Assembly: GCF_005048205.1 (NCBI RefSeq)
Contig: NZ_SUMF01000013.1
Coordinates: forward strand, 30,488 to 94,487
Source of the DNA: Chitiniphilus eburneus
Lineage (GTDB): Bacteria > Pseudomonadota > Gammaproteobacteria > Burkholderiales > Chitinibacteraceae
DNA: 64,000 nt
Direction: 5' to 3'
Below are positions 28,827 through 38,231 of this stretch, piece after piece (position 1 is the first letter of the stretch; each line of letters starts with the position of its first letter). Position numbers and translations under genes: made by a program. Under the pieces are notes generated by a model. That model saw nothing but the letters and a program-made list of their open reading frames with translations. It had not been told where the DNA came from and did not search any database.

Positions 28827-29432
28827 TCACCCCTGGCCCACCATCCCATCCCACGCCAGCATCGCCGCACGGGCCATGCCTTGCAGCGCGTCGCGGCCGG
28901 CGCCGTCCAGCGCCTGCACCGACATGCCCTGGCGCACCGCGCTGTAAAACGCTGTCATCGCCTCGATGTCGGCCTGCGACGGCAGGTCACCCTCGGCCAC
29001 ACCGCGCAGCAGGCGCCGCCGTAATTCATCCTGCCCTTTCGCACGCCGTTGGTGCAGGTGCTCCCAGATTCCGGCATTGCCGGGTGTGCAGTTCAGCGCC
29101 GACAGCGACATGCAGCCGGCCGGACGGCCGGGCGTGGTGAAGCACTGCGCACTGGCCTCCAGCATTGCGGCAAACGCGGAGCGGGTATCGCCGTGCTCGG
29201 CAAGGATAGCCCCCACGTTGTCGCCCGTTTCGCGGTCGTACTGATCCAGCGCCTCCTTGAACAGCGCCTCCTTGGAGCCGAACGTGGCATACAGGCTGGG
29301 CGAGTTGATCTGCATCGCCTCGGTCAGGCTGGCCAGCGAGCTGCCTTCGTAGCCGTACTTCCAGAACACTTCCATGGCCCGACGCAACGCTTCGGCACGG
29401 TCGAAGCAGCGCGGGCGGCCTCGTTCGGCCAT
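28827..29432 (-). CDS. TetR/AcrR family regulator
   Basis: 201-residue repressor starting MAERGRPRCFDRAEALRRAM, with HTH about 25-60 (GYEGSSLASLTEAMQI, PSLYATFGSKEALFKEALD). The C-terminal part resembles the AefR-like branch. Divergent from a 14-helix MFS gene with a palindrome between, so it probably controls drug-type efflux. Confidence 0.87.
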   Translation of the reverse strand: MAERGRPRCFDRAEALRRAMEVFWKYGYEGSSLASLTEAMQINSPSLYATFGSKEALFKEALDQYDRETGDNVGAILAEHGDTRSAFAAMLEASAQCFTTPGRPAGCMSLSALNCTPGNAGIWEHLHQRRAKGQDELRRRLLRGVAEGDLPSQADIEAMTAFYSAVRQGMSVQALDGAGRDALQGMARAAMLAWDGMVGQG

Positions 29433-29506
29433 GGCCCACCTCCGGTTTTCATCGGCCGACAGACGTCTTTCCCTGCAAAAACAAGGCGTCCCGGCATGGC
29501 CGTTTT

Positions 29507-29532
29507 ATTTCTGTAACGATCATAACAGAAAT
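29507..29532. promoter_or_regulatory. Putative TetR operator palindrome
   Basis: ATTTCTGT (29507-29514) and ACAGAAAT (29525-29532) are exact inverted arms around a 10-base centre with GATC in the middle. It lies between the divergent TetR gene and MFS gene, and a TTGACA hexamer (29536-29541) directly follows. Binding by the neighbouring regulator is inferred. Confidence 0.6.
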
Positions 29533-29635
29533 TGATTGACAGGCCGATTTGACCGCCCCGATCATATTTGTGTCGATCACTACAAATACCGCGGCGCCCA
29601 CGCAGCGCACGCAAACCCTTGATCTGGAGATCACG

Positions 29636-31180
29636 ATGACACAAACGGAACCCACTTCGTCGGGCCGGTGGCTGGTGCTGGGCGCGGTCTGCCTCGCCGG
29701 CATCATGATGCCCTTGAGCTTTACCGCGCCGGGGATCGCCATCCCCGCCATCAGCCAGGATCTGGGGGGCAGCGCGCTGGCGCTGGCCTGGGTGGTCAAT
29801 GGCTTCATCCTGGCCTTCGGCAGCGCGGTGATGGCGGCCGGCGCGCTGGCCGACCGCTTCGGCCGCAAGCGCATGTTCCGCAACGGCATCGCCGCGTTCG
29901 GCCTGCTGTCGCTGGCGCAGGTGTTCGCACCGGACCTGATCACGCTGATCGTGCTGCGCGCGCTGCAAGGCGTGGCGGCAGCCACCGCGATGGCGGGCGG
30001 CTCCGCCTCGCTGGCGCACACCTTCGAGGGCAAGTCGCGTACCCAGGCCTATGGCCTGCTCGGCACCAGCTTCGGCGTGGGACTGGCGTTCGGTCCGCTG
30101 TGGGCGGGCTTTCTGATCGAATCGTTCGGCTGGCGCGCCATCTTCGCCACCAGCGTGCTGATGAGCGCCGCGATCCTGGCCTTCGGCGTGCCGCGCATGC
30201 ACGAATCGCGCGACCCGGATGCCAAGGGCGTCGATGTCTGGGGCACGGTCACCTTCACCGGCATGTTGCTGCTGCTGACGCTGGGCATCATGCAAGGCCC
30301 GCAGGGTGGCTGGGCCAGCCCGCTGGTGATCGGCCTGCTGCTGGGCGCTCTGGCGTTGCTGGCGGCGTTCATCCAGGTGGAACGCACTCATCCGCGCTCG
30401 ATGCTGGACCTTTCGCTGTTCCGGAACCGCCGCTTTCTCGGCGCGCAGGCGCTACCGTTCGGCACGGCATTCAGCTTCGTGGTGCCTCTGATCATCCTGC
30501 CGATCCGCTTCATCGGCATCGAAGGTTACGACCCGGTGCGCGCCGGGATGATGATGATCCCGCTGTCGGCGCCGATGCTGGTAGTGCCGTTCCTGGGTGC
30601 CCTGCTCACCCGCTGGCTCAGCGCCGCGACGCTGTGCGTCACCGGCTTTGCCATCTCAGCGCTGGCGCTGCTGTGGCTGGCCACGGTGCAGCCGGGCGCA
30701 CCCGCCGCCGATTTCGTCTGGCCGCTGCTGTTGATCGGCGTTGGCGCCGGCCTGCCGTGGGGCCTGATGGACGATCTGGCGATCAGCGTGGTGCCGCGCG
30801 AACGCGCCGGCATGGCCACCGGCTTTTTCGCCACGGTACGCGTGGCCGGCGAATCGCTGTCGCTGGCCATCGTCGGTGCGGTGCTGGTCGGCGCGATGCA
30901 GGCCGGGCTGGTGGCGCGCCTGGACGGCCGGCCGCCGGTGGTGCAGTTGGCCAATGCGCTGGCCGCCGCCGACATCCCGCAGGCACAGGCGCTGTGGCCG
31001 GGCGTGACGCATGCCCAATGGCTGGCGGTGTATGGTGGCGCATTCCAGACGATGACGCTGGCACTGGCCGCGCTGACCGCCGCCTTCGGCGCCGTCGCTT
31101 ATCTCACCTTGCGCCGCGCCCATGCGCCGGTGCCGCTGACACCGCCGCAGGTGGCGATGCAGGGCAACGCGGGCGAGTAA
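29636..31180 (+). CDS. DHA2-type MFS drug efflux transporter
   Basis: 514-residue MFS protein with about 14 predicted membrane helices. LADRFGRKRMFRNGI (loop 2-3 motif) and LLGTSFGVGLAFGPLWAGFLI (antiporter motif C region) mark a proton-driven exporter of the EmrB/QacA class. ATG at 29636 has GGAGA spaced well; an upstream ATG-free frame is ignored. Neighbour of a divergent TetR regulator, the usual arrangement for induced efflux pumps. Substrate unknown. Confidence 0.87.
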   Translation: MTQTEPTSSGRWLVLGAVCLAGIMMPLSFTAPGIAIPAISQDLGGSALALAWVVNGFILAFGSAVMAAGALADRFGRKRMFRNGIAAFGLLSLAQVFAPDLITLIVLRALQGVAAATAMAGGSASLAHTFEGKSRTQAYGLLGTSFGVGLAFGPLWAGFLIESFGWRAIFATSVLMSAAILAFGVPRMHESRDPDAKGVDVWGTVTFTGMLLLLTLGIMQGPQGGWASPLVIGLLLGALALLAAFIQVERTHPRSMLDLSLFRNRRFLGAQALPFGTAFSFVVPLIILPIRFIGIEGYDPVRAGMMMIPLSAPMLVVPFLGALLTRWLSAATLCVTGFAISALALLWLATVQPGAPAADFVWPLLLIGVGAGLPWGLMDDLAISVVPRERAGMATGFFATVRVAGESLSLAIVGAVLVGAMQAGLVARLDGRPPVVQLANALAAADIPQAQALWPGVTHAQWLAVYGGAFQTMTLALAALTAAFGAVAYLTLRRAHAPVPLTPPQVAMQGNAGE

Positions 31181-31186
31181 CGCGGC

Positions 31187-31540
31187 TCAGGCGCGGCGTG
31201 GGCGCAAGACGCCGGTAAAGCCGCGCAGCGCCCGCCACCCGCCCACCAGCCGGGCGCGCCAGCCGGACAGCACGCCGGCGCGTGCCGGCACCTGGCACAG
31301 CCCGATACACCGCAGGTGGGCCGACACCGGTGCCGTCAGCGTCGCCCAACCGGCATCCACCAAGCCATGCACCTGGCCGGGGCGCAGTGGCACCGGCTCA
31401 CCGAACATCGTTTCGGCCAGCCAGTGCGGCCCCGTCGCCAGGTTCAGCTCGCCGTGCAACAGGTGGAAGACCGCGTTGCGCCCCACGTACAGCCGCGCGG
31501 TCTGGCCGGCGCGGAGAAACAGATCGATGGGCTGGGTCAT
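31187..31540 (-). CDS. DUF2917 family protein
   Basis: 117-residue protein resembling DUF2917: MTQPIDLFLRAGQTARL, a central block HGELNLATG and GPHWLAETMFG with a cupin-like strand pattern, then VPLRPGQVHGLVDAGWATLTAP. The tail is basic. Function is unknown. It is divergent from a MocR-type regulator gene (176 bp between starts), which may control it. ATG at 31540 is the family-like start; the frame is open upstream. Confidence 0.65.
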   Translation of the reverse strand: MTQPIDLFLRAGQTARLYVGRNAVFHLLHGELNLATGPHWLAETMFGEPVPLRPGQVHGLVDAGWATLTAPVSAHLRCIGLCQVPARAGVLSGWRARLVGGWRALRGFTGVLRPRRA

Positions 31541-31716
31541 GGCAGGCTCCGGGCGGTGATGGATCAGCCCCGATTGTCCGGAACCATCGATTCGCCCGAC
31601 AGGCACACGGCCGGCAAACCCCACCCGGAACAGCAACGGCAAAGCACCTCTGTTGCGATACAACGTGGTGTCATCTGTATGTGTTGCGCCCGCAATCGCG
31701 CGCGCACAATCGGGCG

Positions 31717-33150
31717 ATGCACACCGAACCGCTCTATCGCCAGCTCGCCAGCCACTATCTGCACGCCATCCAGGCAGGCACGCTGCGGCCGGGCGAGCGC
31801 ATGCCCAGCGTGCGCGTGCTGATGCAGCGCCACGATGTCAGCCTGTCCACCGCGTTGCAGGTGTGCCGCCACCTGGAAAGCCGGGGCGTGCTGGAGGCGC
31901 GGCCGCGCTCCGGCTACTTCGTGCGGCCGCAGGCGCGCGCCGGGCTGGCGCCGGCCAGCGAGCCGGTGGCCGCCCTGCCCGATCCGGCGCGCTATGTGGG
32001 CATCCACCAGCGGGTATCGGATATCGTGGCACGCGGCCAGGCGGCGACCGTGCATACCAACCTGTCCGGCGCCTCCGGCGCGCCGGGGCTGTATCCGACT
32101 GAACCACTGAAGAACGCCGCGATCCGCGCCTTGCGCCAGCATCCCGATCTGTTCGGCCAGGGCGTGCCGACACTGGGCGTGCCCGAATTCCGCGCGGTGA
32201 TCGCCAAGCGGGCGCTGGCGGCGCGGATGAACCTGAGCGCCGACGAGGTGCTGATCACGCAAGGGTGCATCGAGGCGCTGAATCTGGCGCTGCGCGCCGT
32301 GGCCCAGCCCGGCGACGTGATCGCGGTCGAGTCGCCGGGGTTCTACGGCCTGCTGCAAGTGCTGGAAAGCCTGGGCATGCGCGCGCTGGAAATCCCCACC
32401 AGTCCGCAGACCGGCATTTCGCTGGAGGCGCTGGAACTGGCGGCACAGACATACGATCGCATTGCCGGCGTGGTGGTGGTGCCCAACCTGCAAAACCCGC
32501 TGGGGGCGGTGATGCCTGAAGCGCACAAGGAACGGCTGGTGCGCTGGTGCGCGGCGCAGGGGATCGCGCTGATCGAGGACGATACCTATTCGGGCACCCA
32601 CAACGATGAAGCGCCACTGTCGGCGTTGAAATCGTGGGACCGCGACGGTGGAGTGATCCACTGTGCATCGCTGCACAAAACACTGGCGCCGGGCATGCGG
32701 CTGGGCTGGATCAGCGCCGGACGCTGGCACGCGCGGGTGGAGATGCTCAAGTTCACCCAGAGCCGCCCCAACGAGGCGCTTTCGCAACTGGCGGTGGCCG
32801 ATTTCATGGCATCGGGCGCGTACGACCGGCATCTGCGGCGGCTGCGCGTCATGCTGCGCGACCAGCGCGAGCAACTGGCCGAGGCCATTGCCACCTGTTT
32901 TCCGGCCGGCACGCGGCTGAGCGTGCCCAATGGCGGCCTGGGGCTTTGGATCGAAATGCCGCAAGGTTGCTCATCGGCGACAGTGTTCGACGCCGCGCTA
33001 CGTGAAGGCATCCGCATCGCACCGGGGCTGATGTTCTCCAACTCCAACCGTTTCGACGGCTTCATCCGCCTGAGCTGCGGCTTTCCCTATACGCGGGCGC
33101 TGGATCAGGCGCTGCGGCGGCTGGCGGACGTGGTGCGGCGGGCAGGCTGA
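31717..33150 (+). CDS. MocR-type GntR regulator with aminotransferase domain
   Basis: 477-residue transcription factor: a GntR winged helix about residues 1-75 (LYRQLASHYLHAIQAG, RPGERMPSVRVLMQRHDVS) joined to a fold-type I aminotransferase domain with the PLP Lys in SLHKTLAPGMRLGW and IEDDTYSG. Members sense PLP or amino compounds and activate neighbouring genes. ATG at 31717 gives the usual N-terminus. Nearby ATAC...GTAT inverted bases (about 31658-31680) could be its site. Likely targets are the divergent DUF2917 gene and itself. Confidence 0.87.
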   Translation: MHTEPLYRQLASHYLHAIQAGTLRPGERMPSVRVLMQRHDVSLSTALQVCRHLESRGVLEARPRSGYFVRPQARAGLAPASEPVAALPDPARYVGIHQRVSDIVARGQAATVHTNLSGASGAPGLYPTEPLKNAAIRALRQHPDLFGQGVPTLGVPEFRAVIAKRALAARMNLSADEVLITQGCIEALNLALRAVAQPGDVIAVESPGFYGLLQVLESLGMRALEIPTSPQTGISLEALELAAQTYDRIAGVVVVPNLQNPLGAVMPEAHKERLVRWCAAQGIALIEDDTYSGTHNDEAPLSALKSWDRDGGVIHCASLHKTLAPGMRLGWISAGRWHARVEMLKFTQSRPNEALSQLAVADFMASGAYDRHLRRLRVMLRDQREQLAEAIATCFPAGTRLSVPNGGLGLWIEMPQGCSSATVFDAALREGIRIAPGLMFSNSNRFDGFIRLSCGFPYTRALDQALRRLADVVRRAG

Positions 33151-33249
33151 CCACCCCGTGGCGGATGGCAAGGCGGGCAACCGGAACTCAAGCGGCGCGA
33201 TGCCTGAAGGATGGCCGCGCCTCGCGCGACACCGCCGGGCGTGGCCCCG

Positions 33250-33621
33250 CTATTCCGGGTCCGGCTCGTTGAACAACAGCCGGTTGCCGAACGGATCGGT
33301 CAGTTTCAGCAGCCGTGCGCCCCATGGCGCCTGCTCGATGCCAGGCCGCAGGAAGGCATACCCGCGTGCGATCAGTTCGGCATGCAACGCCTCGACACCC
33401 GTGGTCTGGATGAACACTGCCGCGCCGGGGCAGCAATCACCGTGATGCTCGGTCAGGTGCAGCGTCACGGCGCCACGCGAGACCTGCATGTACAGCGGCA
33501 GCGTCGGTTCGAAGCGATGTTCCCAATCGAGCGTGAAACCGAGGTAATCCAGGTAGAAGGCCCGCGCCTTGGCAATGTCGAAGATACGCAGCAGCGGAAT
33601 GGTGGCGTGGAATTCGATCAT
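33250..33621 (-). CDS. VOC/glyoxalase superfamily protein (bleomycin-resistance-like)
   Basis: 123-residue protein with two VOC beta-alpha-beta modules: IPLLRIFDIAKARAFYLDYLGF, VSRGAVTLHLTEHHGD, and a second module ending LTDPFGNRLLFNEPD. The conserved metal or acidic residues are present (His in HATIP and HLTEH, Glu near the end). It resembles bleomycin-binding or glyoxalase relatives of unknown substrate. It is last in a three-gene unit whose TPR gene overlaps it by 4 bases, an unexpected partner for a VOC protein. Confidence 0.85.
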   Translation of the reverse strand: MIEFHATIPLLRIFDIAKARAFYLDYLGFTLDWEHRFEPTLPLYMQVSRGAVTLHLTEHHGDCCPGAAVFIQTTGVEALHAELIARGYAFLRPGIEQAPWGARLLKLTDPFGNRLLFNEPDPE

Positions 33622-34736
33622 GGCGAGTTGGCGCTTTCCCGGTTCTGGGCGGCCAGCCCGCCCGGTTGTCCCGCCAGCCTGCGCCGCGCGTTTTCCATGC
33701 GCAGCCGCAACACGGCCTGGCGCAGCCGCTCGCCAACCTGGCGGCCAAGATGCAGCGCGGGCGGTACGGTTTCGTCGCCAGCGGCCAGCGCATGCACATG
33801 CTTGTAGTGGCGCAGCGCCGCGGCATGATCGCCACGACGGATCGCCAGGTCGGCCAGTAGCGCGGCGGCTTCACGCGAGACGCTGGTCAGGCGCGCCTGG
33901 CCCGCCAGTTCATCGGCGCTGGTCAGGCAAGCCTCGGCGCGCGACAGCTCGCCCAGCCGCGCGTGGGTGCGCCCCAGCGCCAGCAGCACGTGGCTCTTGC
34001 CCCAGAGGTTCTGGTTTTCCTGGTGGATGGCGAAGGCGCTGTCCAGCTTTTCGCGCGCCGCCGGGTATTCGCCGCGTGCGAAGTGGATCAGGCCCAGATA
34101 GGACTCGACCTCGGCCTCCCACACATGGTTGGACACCGCTCCGGCCAGCAGCTCGCCGGCCTCGGCCAGGGCGCGCAACGCACGGTCGAAGTGCTGCATG
34201 CGGTAGGCGTCGCCGGCGATGTTGATCAGCACTTCGCAGCACAGCTTGGGTGTATCCAGGCCACGCACCAGTTGCAGCGCCAGCTCGTGGTAACGCAAGG
34301 CGCTGGTGAAATCCTCCAGCGCGTAATACACCTTGCCCACCCCAAGATAGATGCGGGTACCGTGATGCAGGTCGCGCCGTGCACGCACCTGTTCCAGGCT
34401 GTCCAGCCACGCCGCCAGCGCGCGCGGGTATTCGCCGGCTGCGTAATGGGAATAACCCAGCTCCACCTGTGCTTCGGTACAGGCGCGGTCGTCGCCAGCC
34501 TGGGCGTACAACGGCGCGGCGGCGCGGAAGGCGGCCTGCGCTTCATCCAGCGCGCCGATGTGCTGGTGCGCATGCCCCAGCGTGACCAGCGCGCAGGCGG
34601 TGACACCGGGATCGCCGAAGCGGCGCGCGCGCGCCAGCAGATCGGCGGCATCGGCCGGCGGCTCGGGCGAGCCATTGGCGGCGGCAATGGCCAGCGGCCG
34701 CAACTCGGCCAGGAAGCTGTCCAGCGGCGTGCTCAT
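33618..34736 (-). CDS. Tetratricopeptide repeat protein
   Basis: 372-residue soluble alpha-helical protein built of about seven TPR-like units (for example LVTLGHAHQHIGALDEAQAAFRAA, VELGYSHYAAGEYPRALAAW, in parts). It has no signal peptide and no catalytic domain, so it should be a protein-binding scaffold. It overlaps both neighbours by 4 bases (ATGA) and matches the N-terminal TPR region of the GGDEF protein upstream, suggesting the two bind the same partner or each other. Confidence 0.82.
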   Translation of the reverse strand: MSTPLDSFLAELRPLAIAAANGSPEPPADAADLLARARRFGDPGVTACALVTLGHAHQHIGALDEAQAAFRAAAPLYAQAGDDRACTEAQVELGYSHYAAGEYPRALAAWLDSLEQVRARRDLHHGTRIYLGVGKVYYALEDFTSALRYHELALQLVRGLDTPKLCCEVLINIAGDAYRMQHFDRALRALAEAGELLAGAVSNHVWEAEVESYLGLIHFARGEYPAAREKLDSAFAIHQENQNLWGKSHVLLALGRTHARLGELSRAEACLTSADELAGQARLTSVSREAAALLADLAIRRGDHAAALRHYKHVHALAAGDETVPPALHLGRQVGERLRQAVLRLRMENARRRLAGQPGGLAAQNRESANSP

Positions 34737-36352
34737 TGCGCCGGCTCCACGGCGACGCGATCGCGCCCGCTACGCTTGGCGAGATACAGCGCCAGGTCGG
34801 CGCGGGACAACAGGATTTCGGAGTTGTCCGCCGCCTGGTATTCGGCCACGCCGATACTCAGCGTCACCTCCAGCTCCGGTGACACCTGCTCCCAATCGTG
34901 ATCGGCAATGCGGGTGCGCAACTGCTCGGCAACCCGGATCGCTCCCGACTGGCCGGCGCCCGGCAGTACCAGACAGAACTCCTCGCCGCCATAGCGCAGC
35001 AGCAGGTCACACTCGGCGCGGCCCAGGCTGAACAGTTGCGCGGCTTCGCGCAGTACAGCGTCGCCCACCGCGTGCGAGTGAAGATCGTTCACCTGCTTGA
35101 AATGATCGAAATCGATCAGCAGTACCGACAGCGGCTGCTGCCGGCTTTCGGCGGCGGCCAGCAGTTGCGGCAAGTGCTCGTCCAGCGCGCGGCGGTTGAG
35201 CATGCCGGTCAGGCCGTCGCGGTAGGCGGCCTGCTCCAGTTGCGCCATGCGCGCGCGCCCGGCGTCGGTTTCCTCGCGCAACTGCGACAGCTCGATCTCG
35301 GACGTGAGTAGCCGCAGGCGCATCTCGATCGCCTCCAGCCGGCGCCCGGATACCGTGGCGGCGCGCCGGTCGGCCCGGTGCAGGCGCTCGTACAGCGCGT
35401 GAAATTCGATGTAATGCCGCGTGGCGCGCACGTCGTCGCCGCGCGCTTCATAGTGTTCGGACAGTGCCTGTTGTACATCGACAACCAGTTGCGCCACCGG
35501 CAGGCCGCCGCTCAGCGCGGCGGCACGCAACAGGTGGTGCTCGGCGGCATCCACGTCACCCTGGCGCTCGGCCAGCCGGCCCAGCGCCAGCAAGGTTGCC
35601 GCCTGGCCAGCCAGATTGCCGGTATCGCTATGCAACGCCAGCGCGGACTGGAAATGCGCGCCAGCGCGCACGGCATCGTCGGCGGCCAGCGTGCCGAGAT
35701 GAAACTGGATCTGCGCCTGCCAGGGCCGGTGGCCGGGCAGTACCAGCCGCCGCTGCGCCACGGCCAGCGCGGCACGCGCCATGTCGGGCTGGTCCAGGGC
35801 AATCAACGCGGCGCCCAGGCCGACGTGGGCACGCACCTGGAGCGTTTCCTCGCTCGCCAGTTCCACTGCCAGATCGTGATAACGGAAGGCGTAGTCGGCG
35901 TTACCGTGGGCCAGATACAGCGCACCGATGCCGATGCACGCTTCGGCGCAGGCATCGATACCGCCTTGCGCCAGCGCGGCGTCCAGCGCCCGCGACCAGT
36001 GCGCCAGCGCGGTGTTGGCATCGCCGCGCGCGGCATGGGTACGCCCTAGCGCCAGATGCAACGGCACCTCCTGCTCGGGCGGGAGCTTGCGCGACAGCCG
36101 TTGCAACACGGCGAGCGCGGTGTCGGCCTGACCGAGCGCCAGTTGGGCGTGGGCCTGGCACAGCGTGGCGCGCACGTGCAGCGCTTCGGCGCCGACCATG
36201 CGCAGGGTGCGGGAAAGAACGCGGCCCGCCAGCGCGGCGCCCCGGGCGGGATCGCCCGCCTCGTTGGCGGCGATGGCTTCGCGCAGCAGGTCCGAGGCGT
36301 CGATCTCGGCGGATGGCGAGGGTGGTAGTGATTCTGCGGCGTGGGTCGCCAT
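34733..36352 (-). CDS. TPR-GGDEF diguanylate cyclase
   Basis: 539-residue soluble protein: about 340 residues of TPR-like helices, a short coiled segment (EIELSQLREETDAGRARMAQLEQ region), then a GGDEF domain with RYGGEEFCLV near residue 452. The active motif GGEEF is intact. The I-site RxxD is missing (AECD at that position), so product inhibition is not expected. No membrane segment; cytosolic. Start at ATG 36352 with AGGAA; other in-frame ATGs lie upstream at 36400 and 36418. First gene of a coupled unit with TPR and VOC genes. Confidence 0.86.
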   Translation of the reverse strand: MATHAAESLPPSPSAEIDASDLLREAIAANEAGDPARGAALAGRVLSRTLRMVGAEALHVRATLCQAHAQLALGQADTALAVLQRLSRKLPPEQEVPLHLALGRTHAARGDANTALAHWSRALDAALAQGGIDACAEACIGIGALYLAHGNADYAFRYHDLAVELASEETLQVRAHVGLGAALIALDQPDMARAALAVAQRRLVLPGHRPWQAQIQFHLGTLAADDAVRAGAHFQSALALHSDTGNLAGQAATLLALGRLAERQGDVDAAEHHLLRAAALSGGLPVAQLVVDVQQALSEHYEARGDDVRATRHYIEFHALYERLHRADRRAATVSGRRLEAIEMRLRLLTSEIELSQLREETDAGRARMAQLEQAAYRDGLTGMLNRRALDEHLPQLLAAAESRQQPLSVLLIDFDHFKQVNDLHSHAVGDAVLREAAQLFSLGRAECDLLLRYGGEEFCLVLPGAGQSGAIRVAEQLRTRIADHDWEQVSPELEVTLSIGVAEYQAADNSEILLSRADLALYLAKRSGRDRVAVEPAQ

Positions 36353-36536
36353 GGAGTTCCTACACAAATCTGCACTTGATTTGCGTCGGATACTGCCCAT
36401 CGCGACAGCGCTTTGCAAGCTGGCTCCGCCGTGCGGGCCCGCTCTCCGGGTGACCGGAAGCCGGGCCTAACCCGCGTCAGTATTGACTTCGCGTTTTAAA
36501 ACGTTTGTTTTCGAGATGTAAAAAGACGAAGGCATC

Positions 36537-36560
36537 GCGCCGGCCTCACCGGCGCTTTGC
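36537..36560 (-). terminator. Possible weak terminator after ETF-QO gene
   Basis: GCGCCGG and CCGGCGC (36537-36555) form a 7-bp stem with loop CCTCA just past the stop of the minus-strand gene; a T-rich stretch on that strand follows about 14 bp later. Only a weak candidate. The wider 210-bp gap 36353-36562 holds no other gene. Confidence 0.4.
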
Positions 36561-36562
36561 CC

Positions 36563-38212
36563 TCACATTGCGGTATAGACCGGCCCACTGCCGCCTTCGG
36601 GGGTGATCCAGACGATGTTTTGCGTCGGATCCTTGATGTCGCAAGTCTTGCAGTGCACGCAGTTTTGCGCGTTGATCTGCAAACGTGGTCCTTTCGCCTC
36701 ACGCACGATTTCATACACGCCGGCCGGACAATAACGTTGCTCCGGCGCATCCCAGCGCGGCAGGTTGGTCGCCACCGGCACGGTGGGGTCTTTCAGGGTC
36801 AGGTGACAGGGCTGGTTGTCGTCGTGCGCCAGGTTGGACAGCGCCACCGAGCTCATGCGATCGAAGCTGACCACATTGTCGGGCTTGGGATAGGCGATCC
36901 TGGGCATCTCTTCGGCCGGCCGCAGACAGGCGTGGTCGGGCTTGCGGTGGCGCAGCGTCCACGGCAGGCGCACGCCCAGCGCGCTCAGCCACATCTCGGC
37001 GCCGGCGGCCATCATCCCGCCCACGGTGCCCAGGCGCGACAGCATCGGCTTGATATTGCGCACCGAATCCAGCTCCTTGCCGGCCCACGACGCGGTCAGC
37101 GTGGCAGGGTAGTCGGTGAGTTCGTCCTGCGCGCGGCCAGCCGCGATGGCGGCCACCGCCGCTTCGGCGGCCAGCATGCCGGACTTCATGGCGTTGTGCG
37201 TGCCCTTGATGCGCGGCAGGTTGATCATGCCCGCGCCGCAGCCGATCAGTGCGCCGCCAGGGAACACCAGCTTGGGCCACGCCTGGATGCCACCTTCACT
37301 GATGGCGCGCGCGCCGTAGCACATGCGCTCGCCGCCTTCGAGCAGCGGGCGGATCCCGGGATGGGTCTTGAAGCGCTGGAACTCATCGAACGGCGACAGA
37401 TGCGGGTTGGCGTAGTCCAGGTGCACCACGAAGCCGATGGCCACCAGTTGCTCGCCATAGTGATAGATGAAGGAGCCGCCACCAGTGCGGTTGTCCAGCG
37501 GCCAGCCCAGTGTGTGGCGCACCATGCCGGGCACGTGGCGGTCAGCCGGCACGCGCCAGATTTCCTTGATGCCGATGCCGAACTTCTGCGGGCCGCTGTC
37601 GGCGCGCAGTTGCAGTGTTTCTTCCAGTTGCCGGGTCAGCGAGCCGCGCGCGCCTTCGGCGAACAAGGTGTACGGCGCGCGGATTTCCATGCCGAGCGCG
37701 AACTGCGCGGTTTCCTTGCCGTGGGCATCGCGCCCCATGTCACCGGTGATCACCCCGGCCACGCGGCCCTGTTCGTCGTACAACACCTCGGCGGCGGCGA
37801 AGCCGGGATAAATCTCGACGCCCAGCGCCTCGGCCTGCGCCGCCAGCCACTGGCAAAGCTCGCCCAGGCTGGCGATATAGGTACCGTGGTTGCGCAGCAT
37901 CGGCGGCAGCCCCCAGCCCGGCAGCGTGTAGCCACGGTCTTCGTCCAGCACGACGAATTCGTCCCGCGTCACCGCCGTGGTCATCGGCGCGCCCTGCTCG
38001 CGCCAATCGGGAATCAGTTCATCCAGCGCGCGCGGGTCGATCACCGCGCCCGACAGAATCTGCGCGCCCACCTCCGCGCCTTTCTCCAGCACGCAGACGC
38101 CGACCTCGCGCCCGGCGGCGGCGGCCTGCTGCTTGGCGCGGATCGCCGCCGCCAGCCCTGCCGGGCCGGCGCCGACGATCAGCAGGTCGTAGTTCATTGT
38201 GTCGCGTTGCAT
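36563..38212 (-). CDS. etfD: Electron-transfer flavoprotein-ubiquinone oxidoreductase
   Basis: 549-residue membrane-associated flavoprotein that passes electrons from ETF to ubiquinone. FAD site YDLLIVGAGPAGLAAAI near residue 8, ubiquinone-region helices in the middle, and a C-terminal [4Fe-4S] motif NCVHCKTCDIKDPTQNIVW. Start ATG at 38212 (MQRDTMNYD) has an AAGGA site; an alternative at 38197 lacks one. It lies next to a LysR regulator and etfBA, giving a complete branch from acyl-CoA dehydrogenases to the quinone pool. Confidence 0.94.
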   Translation of the reverse strand: MQRDTMNYDLLIVGAGPAGLAAAIRAKQQAAAAGREVGVCVLEKGAEVGAQILSGAVIDPRALDELIPDWREQGAPMTTAVTRDEFVVLDEDRGYTLPGWGLPPMLRNHGTYIASLGELCQWLAAQAEALGVEIYPGFAAAEVLYDEQGRVAGVITGDMGRDAHGKETAQFALGMEIRAPYTLFAEGARGSLTRQLEETLQLRADSGPQKFGIGIKEIWRVPADRHVPGMVRHTLGWPLDNRTGGGSFIYHYGEQLVAIGFVVHLDYANPHLSPFDEFQRFKTHPGIRPLLEGGERMCYGARAISEGGIQAWPKLVFPGGALIGCGAGMINLPRIKGTHNAMKSGMLAAEAAVAAIAAGRAQDELTDYPATLTASWAGKELDSVRNIKPMLSRLGTVGGMMAAGAEMWLSALGVRLPWTLRHRKPDHACLRPAEEMPRIAYPKPDNVVSFDRMSSVALSNLAHDDNQPCHLTLKDPTVPVATNLPRWDAPEQRYCPAGVYEIVREAKGPRLQINAQNCVHCKTCDIKDPTQNIVWITPEGGSGPVYTAM

Positions 38213-38231
38213 GGTGGGTCCTTGGAATGCT

